Below are positions 48,337 to 57,470 of a stretch of 64,000 bases of DNA, in pieces. Position numbers and translations under genes: made by a program. The notes beneath the pieces are model-generated. The model saw nothing but the letters and a program-made list of their open reading frames with translations, ran no database searches and was not told where the DNA came from. Source of the stretch: HyVt-477 sp965224605 (GTDB taxonomy: Bacteria; Pseudomonadota; Gammaproteobacteria; Thiotrichales; Thiotrichaceae); the NCBI GenBank assembly GCA_965224605.1, contig CBDCZP010000011.1:24589-88588 (forward strand), written 5' to 3'. The first letter of the stretch is position 1, and each line of letters starts with the position of its first letter.

Positions 48337-49617
48337 ATGTTATATCAAGACGAATCACATATTTCACCTTTTTGGGCAGGTTTTAAAAGTATTTGGACCG
48401 CTATTGCAATTGCGTTGCTCTTATCACTTGCACTACTATGGTTACTAGGCTACGGCCCCGGAGGTGCTTGTGGAGCTAAAGCCTCAGTTGCAAAAGTAGC
48501 AGATGTCACAGCGCCCAAAGTAACGCTTAATAGTTTTGCTTCTTCTGGTATTGCGGGTACAAGTGGAGACTCTTCAATTGTTAGAATCCCCGTTGGTTCA
48601 AGCTTCTCCGATGTAGGAGCTACAGCAGTGGATAATGTAGATGGCGATATCACTGTTAAAGTAACTGGCGATGTCGATACTACTACTCCTGGAGAATATC
48701 AACTAACGTATACAGCAACCGATGCGATTGGTAACACTAGCAGTCAAATCCGTACCGTTATTGTTGAAGCAGCACCAGCACCTGCAAAGACAACTTTAAC
48801 ACTTAAAGGTGATGCCGACGTTAGCATCCCTGTAGGAGAAGCTTATATCGATGCGGGAGCGATTGCTCATAATGATACCGATGGTGATATAACCGTTGAA
48901 GTTACTGGTGAAGTTGATAGCAACACGCCAGGTGAATACATGCTTACTTACACGGCTACAGACTCAGCAGGTAATACGGAAACAGCCATACGCAATGTAT
49001 TTGTTAGTGCGGTTTCAGTTGAAGACGTCCTTGCACCAAGTATAAAGCTCAAAGGATCAAATCTGATTAAGATTCCTCTCGGCATGGAGTATGTAGAGCA
49101 AGGGTTTAATACCAGTGACAACTCCGCTGGTGAAGTGAAAGTTGAGGTTAAAGGAGCAGTTGATACAAATACCCCCGGTAGCTATGAACTCACTTATTTA
49201 GCGACGGATGCTAATGGAAATACAGCGACTACAACACGTACCATTATCATAGAAGATTCCTCTCCGAAATCAGCAGACATTCCTGCATCGGCAAGGCTCT
49301 ATTTTGGTTTTGATAAATTCACACCCGCTAACGACAGAGACAACACTTTATCTGGCGTACTACAATATCTCCAGGCTAACCCCAGTTCAAAAGCTTTAAT
49401 ATCGGGGTTTCATGATCCTAGTGGCAATATTACCTACAATCACACATTAGCTAAACAACGAGCAAAGGCTGTCAGTAGTTTGTTACAAAAAAATGGTATT
49501 AGTGAGGATCGTATCGTACTGCAAAAACCCACTGAAACAACGGGAACAGGTCTTCCAGCTGAAGCGCGCAGAGTTGAGGTGACAGTTGGGGATGGGAGTG
49601 AGATGGAAATACAGTAG
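48337..49617 (+). CDS. OmpA-family protein with three DUF5011-type Ig-like domains
   Basis: The start is ATG 48337, preceded by GGAGG at 48321-48325. The protein has 426 residues: membrane helix (about 12-35), three DUF5011/HYR-type beta domains (about 58-145, 150-225, 232-305, each with DNVDGDITV-like or NTPGEYxLTYTATD patterns), and an OmpA-like peptidoglycan-binding domain at the end. The binding motif reads SGFHDPSGNITYNHTLAKQR, so the usual TD is HD while Asp and Arg are kept. It probably anchors the HHH coiled-coil protein to the cell wall; this is inference from adjacency. Confidence 0.8.
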   Translation: MLYQDESHISPFWAGFKSIWTAIAIALLLSLALLWLLGYGPGGACGAKASVAKVADVTAPKVTLNSFASSGIAGTSGDSSIVRIPVGSSFSDVGATAVDNVDGDITVKVTGDVDTTTPGEYQLTYTATDAIGNTSSQIRTVIVEAAPAPAKTTLTLKGDADVSIPVGEAYIDAGAIAHNDTDGDITVEVTGEVDSNTPGEYMLTYTATDSAGNTETAIRNVFVSAVSVEDVLAPSIKLKGSNLIKIPLGMEYVEQGFNTSDNSAGEVKVEVKGAVDTNTPGSYELTYLATDANGNTATTTRTIIIEDSSPKSADIPASARLYFGFDKFTPANDRDNTLSGVLQYLQANPSSKALISGFHDPSGNITYNHTLAKQRAKAVSSLLQKNGISEDRIVLQKPTETTGTGLPAEARRVEVTVGDGSEMEIQ

Positions 49618-49628
49618 TTTAGTCAACT

Positions 49629-49654
49629 GCCACCTCATAAAACAATGAGGTGGC
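49629..49654. terminator. Bidirectional hairpin terminator between convergent genes
   Basis: GCCACCTCAT and ATGAGGTGGC form a perfect 10-bp stem with a 6-nt loop. A run of T follows at 49666-49670 on the plus strand. It separates the OmpA-like gene from the RNase T2 gene. Confidence 0.75.
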
Positions 49655-49714
49655 ATGTTGTACAGTTTTTATTTGAACGATTTATATATACTATTATTAA
49701 AGGGATTCAAGACT

Positions 49715-50701
49715 TCAATCAACAGGGTCAATCAAGCTGAATTTACAACTATTTCGGGTGCTTTCTGCGTGTTTTAGTAAACTTCTTAAATCACTTGGAT
49801 CGGTAATCGCGCCACTTAAATTTATCCACAGTTCTGATAGTCGTCCTTTTTTATCACAACGCACATTTACTTTAGAACCGGCACCCACACCAAAAGATTG
49901 GTCGAAAGCATTTCTAATGGCTTCAGCACTAATTTTCTTGCCTATATTATTTGCCAATAAGCTTCCTACTTCTGATTGATTAACAGCCTCGGTTAGTTGA
50001 ATAGAGTGTCGGTAATAGATTTCTGCAGGTAATCCGTAGCATGTACCATGCTTGATCCATTCATGTCTTTGCAAGTTTGACGCGTATCCTGGCATGCTGA
50101 TTGCCAATCTATTCCTTGTTTCATCACTGAGATCAAGTTGTTTTAATAGCCCCCATTTCTTGCGACGATCAATAGCCTTTGTTGTGCTGTCCACATTGCA
50201 ATAAGCATTGTTCCTGGGTTGTGGCCACAGACCGTGTAGGGAAAGCTGTTTCGCATCCTGTCGATCAGGCGTTAGTGTTTTACATTCTATTTTTTGTGGA
50301 TGTGTTTCACAGAAAGCAGGTTCCCAGCTAAGTGCTAATAGATACTGTGTTTTGTTTTGTGTATTTGTTGCAGTAGTCGAGGGTAACAGACGACAATTGG
50401 CAACATAGTTGCCGCATGAGATGGGGACCCAACGGTTGCGTGGGTTTTCGGCATCAGTTTTGACTTGATAGTAGGTTGGGTTTGGCTTGTTTCCAGCGGT
50501 GATCGAATAAAGTTTGAATGGCTCAAGCCTAACGTTACCCGGATTTGTGTGCTTTCTTATGGAGTGTAAAGCCTCACACTCTTTTTTCGCAACAAAACAA
50601 CCCTCTATTTTTTCATTAGCTCGTGATGTGTTTGTTAACACAATCGACATGATCGTTAAAAAAAGCACCTTGAAGATGAGTTGATTTAGTGATGTTTGCA
50701 T
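49715..50701 (-). CDS. Ribonuclease T2 family protein
   Basis: This 328-residue protein has a signal peptide (about 1-28), an N-terminal extension with paired cysteines (about 30-110), then an RNase T2 domain. Both catalytic segments are seen: CAS I as LSLHGLWPQ and CAS II as HEWIKHGTCYG, with the expected two His and Glu/Lys. It is predicted to be periplasmic or secreted and to cut RNA non-specifically, as E. coli RNase I does. The N-terminal extension is not found in RNase I and its role is unknown. Confidence 0.9.
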   Translation of the reverse strand: MQTSLNQLIFKVLFLTIMSIVLTNTSRANEKIEGCFVAKKECEALHSIRKHTNPGNVRLEPFKLYSITAGNKPNPTYYQVKTDAENPRNRWVPISCGNYVANCRLLPSTTATNTQNKTQYLLALSWEPAFCETHPQKIECKTLTPDRQDAKQLSLHGLWPQPRNNAYCNVDSTTKAIDRRKKWGLLKQLDLSDETRNRLAISMPGYASNLQRHEWIKHGTCYGLPAEIYYRHSIQLTEAVNQSEVGSLLANNIGKKISAEAIRNAFDQSFGVGAGSKVNVRCDKKGRLSELWINLSGAITDPSDLRSLLKHAESTRNSCKFSLIDPVD

Positions 50702-50824
50702 ATTGCAATCCTGGCATTTTATATATGCCTAAAGGGTAGGAATTTAGCTTGTAGCGAGCAATGTAGCCTGTGCTGAGTGATAGCGAAACACGGGAGTTGA
50801 AAGGTAATAAAGAGGTGTCCATTT

Positions 50825-52372
50825 CTATGGCTGTTTACATTTACCACTGCCACAAGGCAAGTAAAACCAAATAGCAAAAGCTAGTATAGAAGACAGAATC
50901 CCAATTATCAGCCAGTTACCCATATTCACATAAGGCGTTGCACCAACGAAAGGTTGCGCTTTACCAGTGATCACAGCGGTCGTATAGGCCGGCGCTGTGG
51001 CAATAATTTTGCCTCTTTCATCAATAATTCCTGAAACACCAATGTTGGTTCCTCGTAGCATATAACGGCCCGTTTCAACGCTACGCATGCGAGCTATTTC
51101 CATATGTTGTTGGGGTTCAATAGAGCCAGTAAACCAACCATCATTACTGACGTTAATTAGCATAGTGGCTTTAGGCAGACTACGAATCGTTTCATTGCCG
51201 TATGCATCTTCATAACAGACCGACATTTGGGCGGTTATACCGGCTATATCCAGAGTGGTTGCGCCGCTGCCTCTTTTCACACTGTCGTAGGGAAGTTGAA
51301 TCCATTTACCTAACCAGCGCATGTATTCCAGAAAAGGAATGTACTCACTAAAGGGTACTAAATGCTGTTTGGAGTAGATACTGCGCAGCTCTGGAGTGAT
51401 AGCCAGTATGCTATTTTCGGAACCGGGTATACCTTCTTCATTGTAATAAAAGCCACCAATCAATAAATCTGTTTTAGTTTCTTGAGACATGGCTTGTAGC
51501 GGGTAAATGACCTCATCCATATGATCACGAAAATATCCTGGAATAGCGGTTTCTGGCCAGATAATTAGATCAGAGTCCCAGTGTTCACTACTCATTCGCT
51601 GATACAGCTTAAGTGTGGGAGTGAGGGATTCAGGTAACCACTTTTCGCCTTGAGGAATATTACCTTGTAACAGACTTACTGTAATCGACTCACCTACTGG
51701 GGTTGTCCAGGTGGTTTTCCCTAAAAGAAAGCTTCCAACCAATACCAATGCCGCTAGTGAGGCTGCCGTTATTCTTTTTTTATTATCGCCAATAACGGCT
51801 AAAACTAGCGCACCTGAAAGTAGGGCGCTAAGTAGGCTTACTCCAAAGCTACCCGTAACCGGTGCAATATTGATTAAGATATTATCTATATGAGAATGTC
51901 CAAGATACAGCCAAGGGAATCCAGTAATAAACCAGCCACGGAACCATTCTGTGAACACCCAACTCACGGGATATAAAACTAATAGATTGAGTGCCGCCGG
52001 ACTATGACGAAAGCGCGAGGTTATAGCTCCTAATAGCAACAAGAACAGTGACATGAGCACGACAAAAAGAGCCGTCAAACCTGCTGCTAATAAGAAATGT
52101 GCCTGTGCAAAAAAGTACATGCTGTAAAATATCCAGGATACACCGGTACCAAACATACCGAGTGCAAATAGATAGCTTAACTTTAGATGCTGTGCAGTTG
52201 TAGTGGCCTGAAGTAATAGATAAAACAGAACAGCGGGTGATAAAATAGCAACGATTCGCCACTCAAAGGGAGCAAATGCAAGTGTTAAACAAGCACCTGC
52301 CACAATAGCAAGGAGGTAATACCAGCGATTAAAAACAGCAGAGAGAGTGGTTAGCGGCAGAAGCTTAGGCAA
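50825..52372 (-). CDS. lnt: Apolipoprotein N-acyltransferase
   Basis: Lnt adds the third acyl chain to bacterial lipoproteins in the inner membrane. The protein has 515 residues with about six N-terminal helices, a periplasmic nitrilase-like domain and a C-terminal helix. Catalytic segments are visible: WPETAIPGYF (Glu), YSKQHLVPFSEYIPF (Lys), and SVCYEDAYG (Cys). The gene overlaps corC by eight bases, the usual corC-lnt order. Confidence 0.95.
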   Translation of the reverse strand: MPKLLPLTTLSAVFNRWYYLLAIVAGACLTLAFAPFEWRIVAILSPAVLFYLLLQATTTAQHLKLSYLFALGMFGTGVSWIFYSMYFFAQAHFLLAAGLTALFVVLMSLFLLLLGAITSRFRHSPAALNLLVLYPVSWVFTEWFRGWFITGFPWLYLGHSHIDNILINIAPVTGSFGVSLLSALLSGALVLAVIGDNKKRITAASLAALVLVGSFLLGKTTWTTPVGESITVSLLQGNIPQGEKWLPESLTPTLKLYQRMSSEHWDSDLIIWPETAIPGYFRDHMDEVIYPLQAMSQETKTDLLIGGFYYNEEGIPGSENSILAITPELRSIYSKQHLVPFSEYIPFLEYMRWLGKWIQLPYDSVKRGSGATTLDIAGITAQMSVCYEDAYGNETIRSLPKATMLINVSNDGWFTGSIEPQQHMEIARMRSVETGRYMLRGTNIGVSGIIDERGKIIATAPAYTTAVITGKAQPFVGATPYVNMGNWLIIGILSSILAFAIWFYLPCGSGKCKQP

Positions 52373-53306
52373 CTTTTTCTTCCTGTTGTGTTAAGGATTG
52401 GGTTTTAGCTTCGAGGTCTTGTTGATCCTGAATTTTTCCAAAAGGTGCAACCTCAAGTAATTGTATGCGTCTACCGTCACTGGTGAGTACTGTAAACTTG
52501 AAATCTTTGGTAGTAAGTGTTTCAGCTTGTTGAGGTATTTTCCCCATTCTATGGGTTACTGAGCCACCAATCGTGTCTAAGGGTGATACATCTTCATGCG
52601 CGTTAAAGTAACGATTAAACTCTTCAATCGGTGTTAGTGCATTAACGGTAAACACGCCATTATCACGTTTTTGGATATTAGGTTTCTCATCCACGTCATG
52701 CTCATCATCAATTTCCCCCACAATTTGCTCAAGCACATCTTCAATAGTGATTAGGCCAGAGATACCCCCGTATTCATCAATTATCACCGCCATATGGTTA
52801 CGGTTATTTTTAAATTCTGTTAGTAGTTCATCGAGGCGTCGTGTTTCCGGGGCGTAAAGTGGAGGGCGTATAATGTCATCAATAGCAAACTGTTTATCTT
52901 TACCAATAAATTTAAGTAAATCTTTAGCGTGCAAGATACCCTCAATATCATCTCTACTTTCATCTATAACCGGATAACGAGAATGACCTGACTTTAATAC
53001 CTGCTTGAGTATTTCGTGATAGCTACTATCACGATGAATGAATTCAATTTGTGAGCGCGAAAGCATGATATCGCGTGCCTGCAAATGATCTACCTGCATA
53101 ACCCCTTCGATCATCCCAAGTTCGTCAGCTTCAATCAGACCTTTGCTTTCAGCCAAACGGATTTCATTAATAAGATCGGTGCGAGTGTTGATGGTGTGCC
53201 CATCTGCTTGAGGAAAGAGTTTCTCCCATAAGCTTTTGAGAGCATTTTTGCGCTCGGTGGTGGGAGGCTTATCTTTGTGTGTAATTAATTCCATCGTTGT
53301 TATCAT
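52365..53306 (-). CDS. corC: CorC/HlyC-type CBS-domain protein
   Basis: This 313-residue cytosolic protein has two CBS domains (about 75-190: VMQVDHLQARDIMLSRSQIEF, and FKNNRNHMAVIIDEYGGISGLITIEDVLEQIVGEI) and a C-terminal CorC_HlyC domain. GGGGAA precedes the ATG at 53306. Proteins of this family take part in Mg/Co handling or efflux. It sits between ybeY and lnt as in E. coli (ybeX). Confidence 0.93.
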   Translation of the reverse strand: MITTMELITHKDKPPTTERKNALKSLWEKLFPQADGHTINTRTDLINEIRLAESKGLIEADELGMIEGVMQVDHLQARDIMLSRSQIEFIHRDSSYHEILKQVLKSGHSRYPVIDESRDDIEGILHAKDLLKFIGKDKQFAIDDIIRPPLYAPETRRLDELLTEFKNNRNHMAVIIDEYGGISGLITIEDVLEQIVGEIDDEHDVDEKPNIQKRDNGVFTVNALTPIEEFNRYFNAHEDVSPLDTIGGSVTHRMGKIPQQAETLTTKDFKFTVLTSDGRRIQLLEVAPFGKIQDQQDLEAKTQSLTQQEEKVA

Positions 53307-53333
53307 ATTTCCCCAAAAAGATTTTCAATACTG

Positions 53334-53810
53334 TCAGGCAGTATGGCTATGCATTGTGTAGGGGTTGTTAACCCCTAGCTTTTTTAATAGTGTAATTTCA
53401 AGGTTTTCCATTTCCTTGGCAGCTACTTCAGATATGTGGTCATACCCTTGTAAATGCAAGATACCGTGGATAATCAAATGAGCCCAATGATCATCAATGG
53501 TTTTCTGTTGTTGTTCAGCTTCCTTTTCGATGACCTGTTTACACAGAACTAAATCACCAAGATGTATAAGGTCCATCGGTATCGGTGGAGGATCAAAGGG
53601 AAAAGATAATACGTTAGTCGCATAATTCTTGCCCCTAAACTGTTGATTAAGCTCCTGTGCTTCCTGTTCGGCAGCAATCCTGACTGAAATAGAGAAAGGA
53701 GAGTCCTGTCGACAAGCTAGTGAAATCCAGCGTGTGAGTGCATCTTTATCCGGTATGTCGGTATAATCCTGCGGATTTTGATAATCAAGCAGTACTGTCT
53801 CAGTGGGCAT
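53334..53810 (-). CDS. ybeY: YbeY endoribonuclease
   Basis: YbeY is a zinc endoribonuclease for 16S rRNA 3' maturation and ribosome quality control. The HGILHLQGYDH zinc motif is intact, as is ATNVLSFPFD. I chose the ATG at 53810, giving 158 residues, the normal family length. The frame is open up to 53885 (TTG; ATG at 53876) and would add about 25 residues rich in Pro and Lys encoded by a repetitive CCCC-containing stretch. No start has a clear ribosome-binding site, so the longer form cannot be excluded. Confidence 0.88.
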   Translation of the reverse strand: MPTETVLLDYQNPQDYTDIPDKDALTRWISLACRQDSPFSISVRIAAEQEAQELNQQFRGKNYATNVLSFPFDPPPIPMDLIHLGDLVLCKQVIEKEAEQQQKTIDDHWAHLIIHGILHLQGYDHISEVAAKEMENLEITLLKKLGVNNPYTMHSHTA

Positions 53811-53862
53811 AGTGAGTTTAGAAGGCTTAGAGGGCAAGGGCCTATGGGGTGGTTTATGGGGC

Positions 53863-54846
53863 TTAGGGGGCTTCATATGCTTCAACTATGCGTTGTACTA
53901 GTGAATGTCTAACGACATCTTTTGAGGCAAACCGGGTAAAGCTAATCTCATCGATACCGCTTAACACATTAAGAACATGCTTTAACCCGGATGTCTGGTG
54001 ATTAGGCAAATCAATCTGGGTGATATCTCCAGTGACCACTACCGTCGAGCCAAACCCAAGACGAGTGAGAAACATTTTCATCTGTTCGACAGTGGTGTTT
54101 TGCGCTTCATCCATAATGATAAATGCATCATTTAATGTGCGTCCACGCATATAGGCAAGAGGAGCAACTTCAATGACGTTTTTTTCAATGAGTTTATTGA
54201 CTTTCTCAATACCCATCAATTCATAAAGTGCGTCATACATCGGACGCAAATAAGGGTCTATTTTTTGAGAAAGATCACCCGGCAAGAATCCCAGCCGTTC
54301 TCCCGCTTCTACCGCTGGACGAACCAGAATCAAGCGGCGTACATCATCACGTTCAAGCGATTCAACAGCGCAAGCCACTGCTAAATAGGTTTTACCTGTT
54401 CCGGCAGGGCCGATGCCAAAAGCAAGATCATGTGTTTGTATACTGTGAATATAAGCATTCTGATTAGCCCCGCGAGCACGAATTACTTTACGGCGGGTAC
54501 GAATGTGGGAATCAGGGAAACTGAGCGTATTAGATTCAGCGGTTGCTCCAGCTTGTTGAATCTGCAAATGTACCGTTTCTGCGGTTAGCATTTCATGGGC
54601 AGTCGCACGATAGAGATCTTGCAGGATGTTAATGGTGCACTGAGCGTTGTTCGCAGACCCGATGATATTAAAATGATAACCTCGGCTTTTAATATCAACA
54701 TGCAATTTTTGTTCTATTTGTTGAAGATGCTCGTCAAATGGTCCGCAAAGATTAATCAACCTTGCATTATCAGCCGGTTGTAGCTCCAGATTGAGTGTAT
54801 GATAGCTCTCGCTGTCAGACTCGATGGAAAGTGATGTGGTAGCCAA
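53863..54846 (-). CDS. ybeZ: PhoH-like ATPase (YbeZ)
   Basis: This 327-residue protein has a Walker A motif GPAGTGKTYLAVA (near 150), Walker B IIMDEAQNTT, and the PhoH signature VRPAVEAGERLGFLPGDL. The start is a TTG, with AGGAG about 16 bases upstream; no better ATG exists before the conserved part. PhoH/YbeZ works with YbeY in RNA metabolism. Its N-terminal part (about 1-120) has the KH-like region of this subgroup. Confidence 0.93.
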   Translation of the reverse strand: MATTSLSIESDSESYHTLNLELQPADNARLINLCGPFDEHLQQIEQKLHVDIKSRGYHFNIIGSANNAQCTINILQDLYRATAHEMLTAETVHLQIQQAGATAESNTLSFPDSHIRTRRKVIRARGANQNAYIHSIQTHDLAFGIGPAGTGKTYLAVACAVESLERDDVRRLILVRPAVEAGERLGFLPGDLSQKIDPYLRPMYDALYELMGIEKVNKLIEKNVIEVAPLAYMRGRTLNDAFIIMDEAQNTTVEQMKMFLTRLGFGSTVVVTGDITQIDLPNHQTSGLKHVLNVLSGIDEISFTRFASKDVVRHSLVQRIVEAYEAP

Positions 54847-54950
54847 AGAAGGAATAGTCTCCTATATTGAGACTATTCACGCAAATGCTCATACGTAAAG
54901 GTCTCATACTGTTTAATATATTAAAGATTACACTATAGCATAATCAAAAC

Positions 54951-55637
54951 ATGTTCTTTAAGAAAAAAATAATAACCCCGGACAGAATGGATTGGCATCC
55001 TGATCCTGATCAGTTACTGCTTGCAGATCCACATGCGCGTCATTTAGAGGCTAATTCAACAAGCTATGATGCAACAAAAGACGCGGAAAAGAACGGAGAA
55101 AAGACGCTGCTTATTTTTCTCGGTGGAGCAATGGATGACGTTTATCAACCCATGCTACAGGGTGTATTTATACCGTATCGCCTCAAATACGATGGACATC
55201 ATGATTGCTGTTATGCAACACATGCCGCAACAAAACACATTATTCAACTTATCAAATACTGGCATTCAAACGGTCAAAAAATCTGTTTGCTGGGGCATAG
55301 CTGGGGAGGCAAGAATATCCATGTCATTGCCAACAAACTCATAGTAGAAAAAATCCCCATAGCATTACTAGTTACACTTGATCCTGTTTCACGACGGTAC
55401 TTTCGCCGCCACATCAAAAAGCCTGCTAACGTAAAAAAGTGGGTTAACGTACATGTCGATTATGGTAAAGCCAGCATGGAATATTCCAATGTTATTGCAC
55501 GACTGGGGGGATATTGGGGGCATTGCCAACATGCCGATAGAAATATTAGACTGAGTCGGGATAATGATAGTGAAATAACGCATGCTATGGCTGGGCGGAT
55601 GTTTGCAGAAGTCGAAGAAGATGTAATCATGCTGTAA
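54951..55637 (+). CDS. Alpha/beta hydrolase-like protein
   Basis: This 228-residue protein has no signal peptide. The nucleophile elbow GHSWGGKNIHVIA near residue 117 and a preceding LLIFLGGAMDD strand are typical of the alpha/beta hydrolase fold. A candidate acid is D in VTLDPVSRR, and the C-terminal EITHAMAGRMF could supply the His. I do not recognise a specific family; a lipase or thioesterase role is possible. It stands alone between the phoH operon and the frame-broken membrane protein gene. Confidence 0.6.
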   Translation: MFFKKKIITPDRMDWHPDPDQLLLADPHARHLEANSTSYDATKDAEKNGEKTLLIFLGGAMDDVYQPMLQGVFIPYRLKYDGHHDCCYATHAATKHIIQLIKYWHSNGQKICLLGHSWGGKNIHVIANKLIVEKIPIALLVTLDPVSRRYFRRHIKKPANVKKWVNVHVDYGKASMEYSNVIARLGGYWGHCQHADRNIRLSRDNDSEITHAMAGRMFAEVEEDVIML

Positions 55638-55766
55638 GCTCAATAGTAATAACGAACAGTAAAAGATAAGCTCTGCTAATATTATTGTTCATCGACTATA
55701 CTTAGTTTAGAGTGTCCAGTTCCGTGTGTCTGGATGGTAACTAGTTACATCAAGTGGGGGAATCTT

Positions 55767-56978
55767 ATGAACTATCTCATCGCATTACTCGCCTTCTCTG
55801 CCGTCATGATTGTTTTAGCTACATTGGCAACCGTGCTGGTGGAAAGTATCCACAAAATCTTCAGAACAAGATCGCATGATTTTGATGAAATGCTAACTCA
55901 GCTTTATAAAAAATCTGTAAAACCTCAACTAGATAATATTGGAGTGAGTTTAGCCACAGAAGCCGAGACATTTGTGCGTCAGATAAGAGAAAACCCTGCT
56001 ATTGGACGTGACAGAAATTCGCTCTTCAATAAATTTTTCGTAAAAACAGAGTTTGAAGAGTTGACGACGCGACAATTTGTCGAACAGTTTGCACAAACTG
56101 AAGCCGGTCAAAATCTTTTGAAAGAGATTAAAAGTAAAGAGGCTAGTGTCGTTGCAAACACTATATCTAATTTGTCCTACGAGTTTGAGCGTTATGGACA
56201 AGCTGCATCTGAATATTTTCATAGAAGAGCCGCGTTCTTGTCTCTTGTTGTTGCTTTTGTACTGGCGGTTACACTCAATGTAGATGCTATTAACCTGTAC
56301 GAAGCACTGGCTAAAGATACTGCTCTGGCTGAAAAAGTGGTGCAGAGTATTGATGTGGAAAAACTGGAAAAGGCTAAAGCCAATGCAATCCTTAATGCCG
56401 CTGGGGATGAGAATGAAAAAACAACGATCAAGAAAAACTACGATACGATTTTGGCAAACTACCGGAATGCATCAGGGCAGTTAGGTGAAATAGCATTGCC
56501 GGTTGGGCATAAATTCTATCCTTATTGTGCCGAGGGGCATGCAGGACTCTCGTTGTAATAATACCAGCCTACAAAGTGTAAAAGTCTGGCCGCCAGCGGA
56601 TCCTTTTTTATCATGGTTTAAGAGCCTGTCTGCTGGAACGGACGGATGGGTGTGGCTATTTAGAATAATCTTGACCACCGGAATGATTGGTCTGGGAGCA
56701 CCTTTCTGGTACAAAGCCTATCGCTTTGTGGGTCAGTTCATACCGGGTCGTCAAAAGTGCCATTGTTGACAGTACGGAAGAAAGACGTCAAACATCAGCA
56801 GTCATCACTCAAAATCAGCCCGTACTTATTAGAGTTTCCTGATGGGGAAATGACATCTATCACGACTCCTACACATCCCGCAGCACCAGCCGATGAAAAA
56901 GAGCCTACTCCTCCTGCAACACGAACCAGAGGCCTAAAACCTGCTACAGCTGCAAAAACAGCAGATGTTGGGTACTGA
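55767..56978 (+). pseudogene. Membrane protein gene with three +1 frame breaks
   Basis: The start is ATG 55767 after GTGGGGGAA. The first frame runs to 56558. The coding sense then continues in the next frame (CNNTSLQSVKVWPPADPFLS), shifts again near 56744 (RVVKSAIVDSTEERRQTSAV), and again near 56841 (FPDGEMTSITTPTHPAAPAD). Restored, it is about 400 residues: an N-terminal helix (residues 3-25), a soluble helical region, two central helices, a cysteine-bearing loop, another helix (WVWLFRIILTTGMIGLGAPF) and a Pro/Thr-rich tail. Family not recognised. Each break fits one extra base. Confidence 0.6.
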
Positions 56979-57012
56979 AACAATGACGCAGCAAAAAACA
57001 CAGAGGGTAACT

Positions 57013-57117
57013 ATGTCACCAACACCACCAACGTATCAAACTCAGGGAAAGACAGGGTTATTAAAAGGCGATTTGTACAATATTTTGAAAAATACGCCTC
57101 TCAGGGATAAAAAATAA
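57013..57117 (+). CDS. Possible small protein, 34 residues
   Basis: The ATG at 57013 has AGAGGG seven bases upstream. The product is short, basic and Pro/Thr-rich at its start (MSPTPPTYQTQGKTG), ending LRDKK. A longer in-frame start at 56983 exists. It may be a real small gene linked to the preceding membrane protein or a chance frame. Confidence 0.2.
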   Translation: MSPTPPTYQTQGKTGLLKGDLYNILKNTPLRDKK

Positions 57118-57159
57118 AGGTTCTTATGAAGTTTTTGAATAAGTCATATTTTCTGGGAG

Positions 57160-57371
57160 TGAGCCTTCAGGCTCGCCTAGGTGTTGATGTATGGCACTTC
57201 ATTGCCAGCCTGAAGAGACTGTGCAAGTAAGGTATTTAGTCTCAGGTATTTAGTCTCTCCCCTTTGGGAGGATATTGTAAAAGAAATATTTTTGTAGGTC
57301 GGATAAGGAACGCCATCGCGACAAGTTGCTGAATTAACGGTTTCTTGTCGTATGGCACCATCGCTTATCCG
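57160..57371. repeat. Nested repeat fragments upstream of IS1595 element
   Basis: Three pieces lie side by side. 57160-57178 is half of the CCTTCAGGCTCGCC repeat also at 38462. 57214-57275 starts AGAGACTGTGCAAGT and resembles the right end, inverted, of the repeat at 25555-25720. 57300-57371 is an imperfect palindrome (CGGATAAG...CTTATCCG) of REP type. No gene is visible in 57118-57470. Confidence 0.5.
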
Positions 57372-57470
57372 TATATGGTCTCCTCCAATATTGCAAGATA
57401 CTAATCAACAATTTAACAGGGATAGATTTGCTTCCGTATATCCGGCTTCTCTGTAAAGGTATGTATAAAC

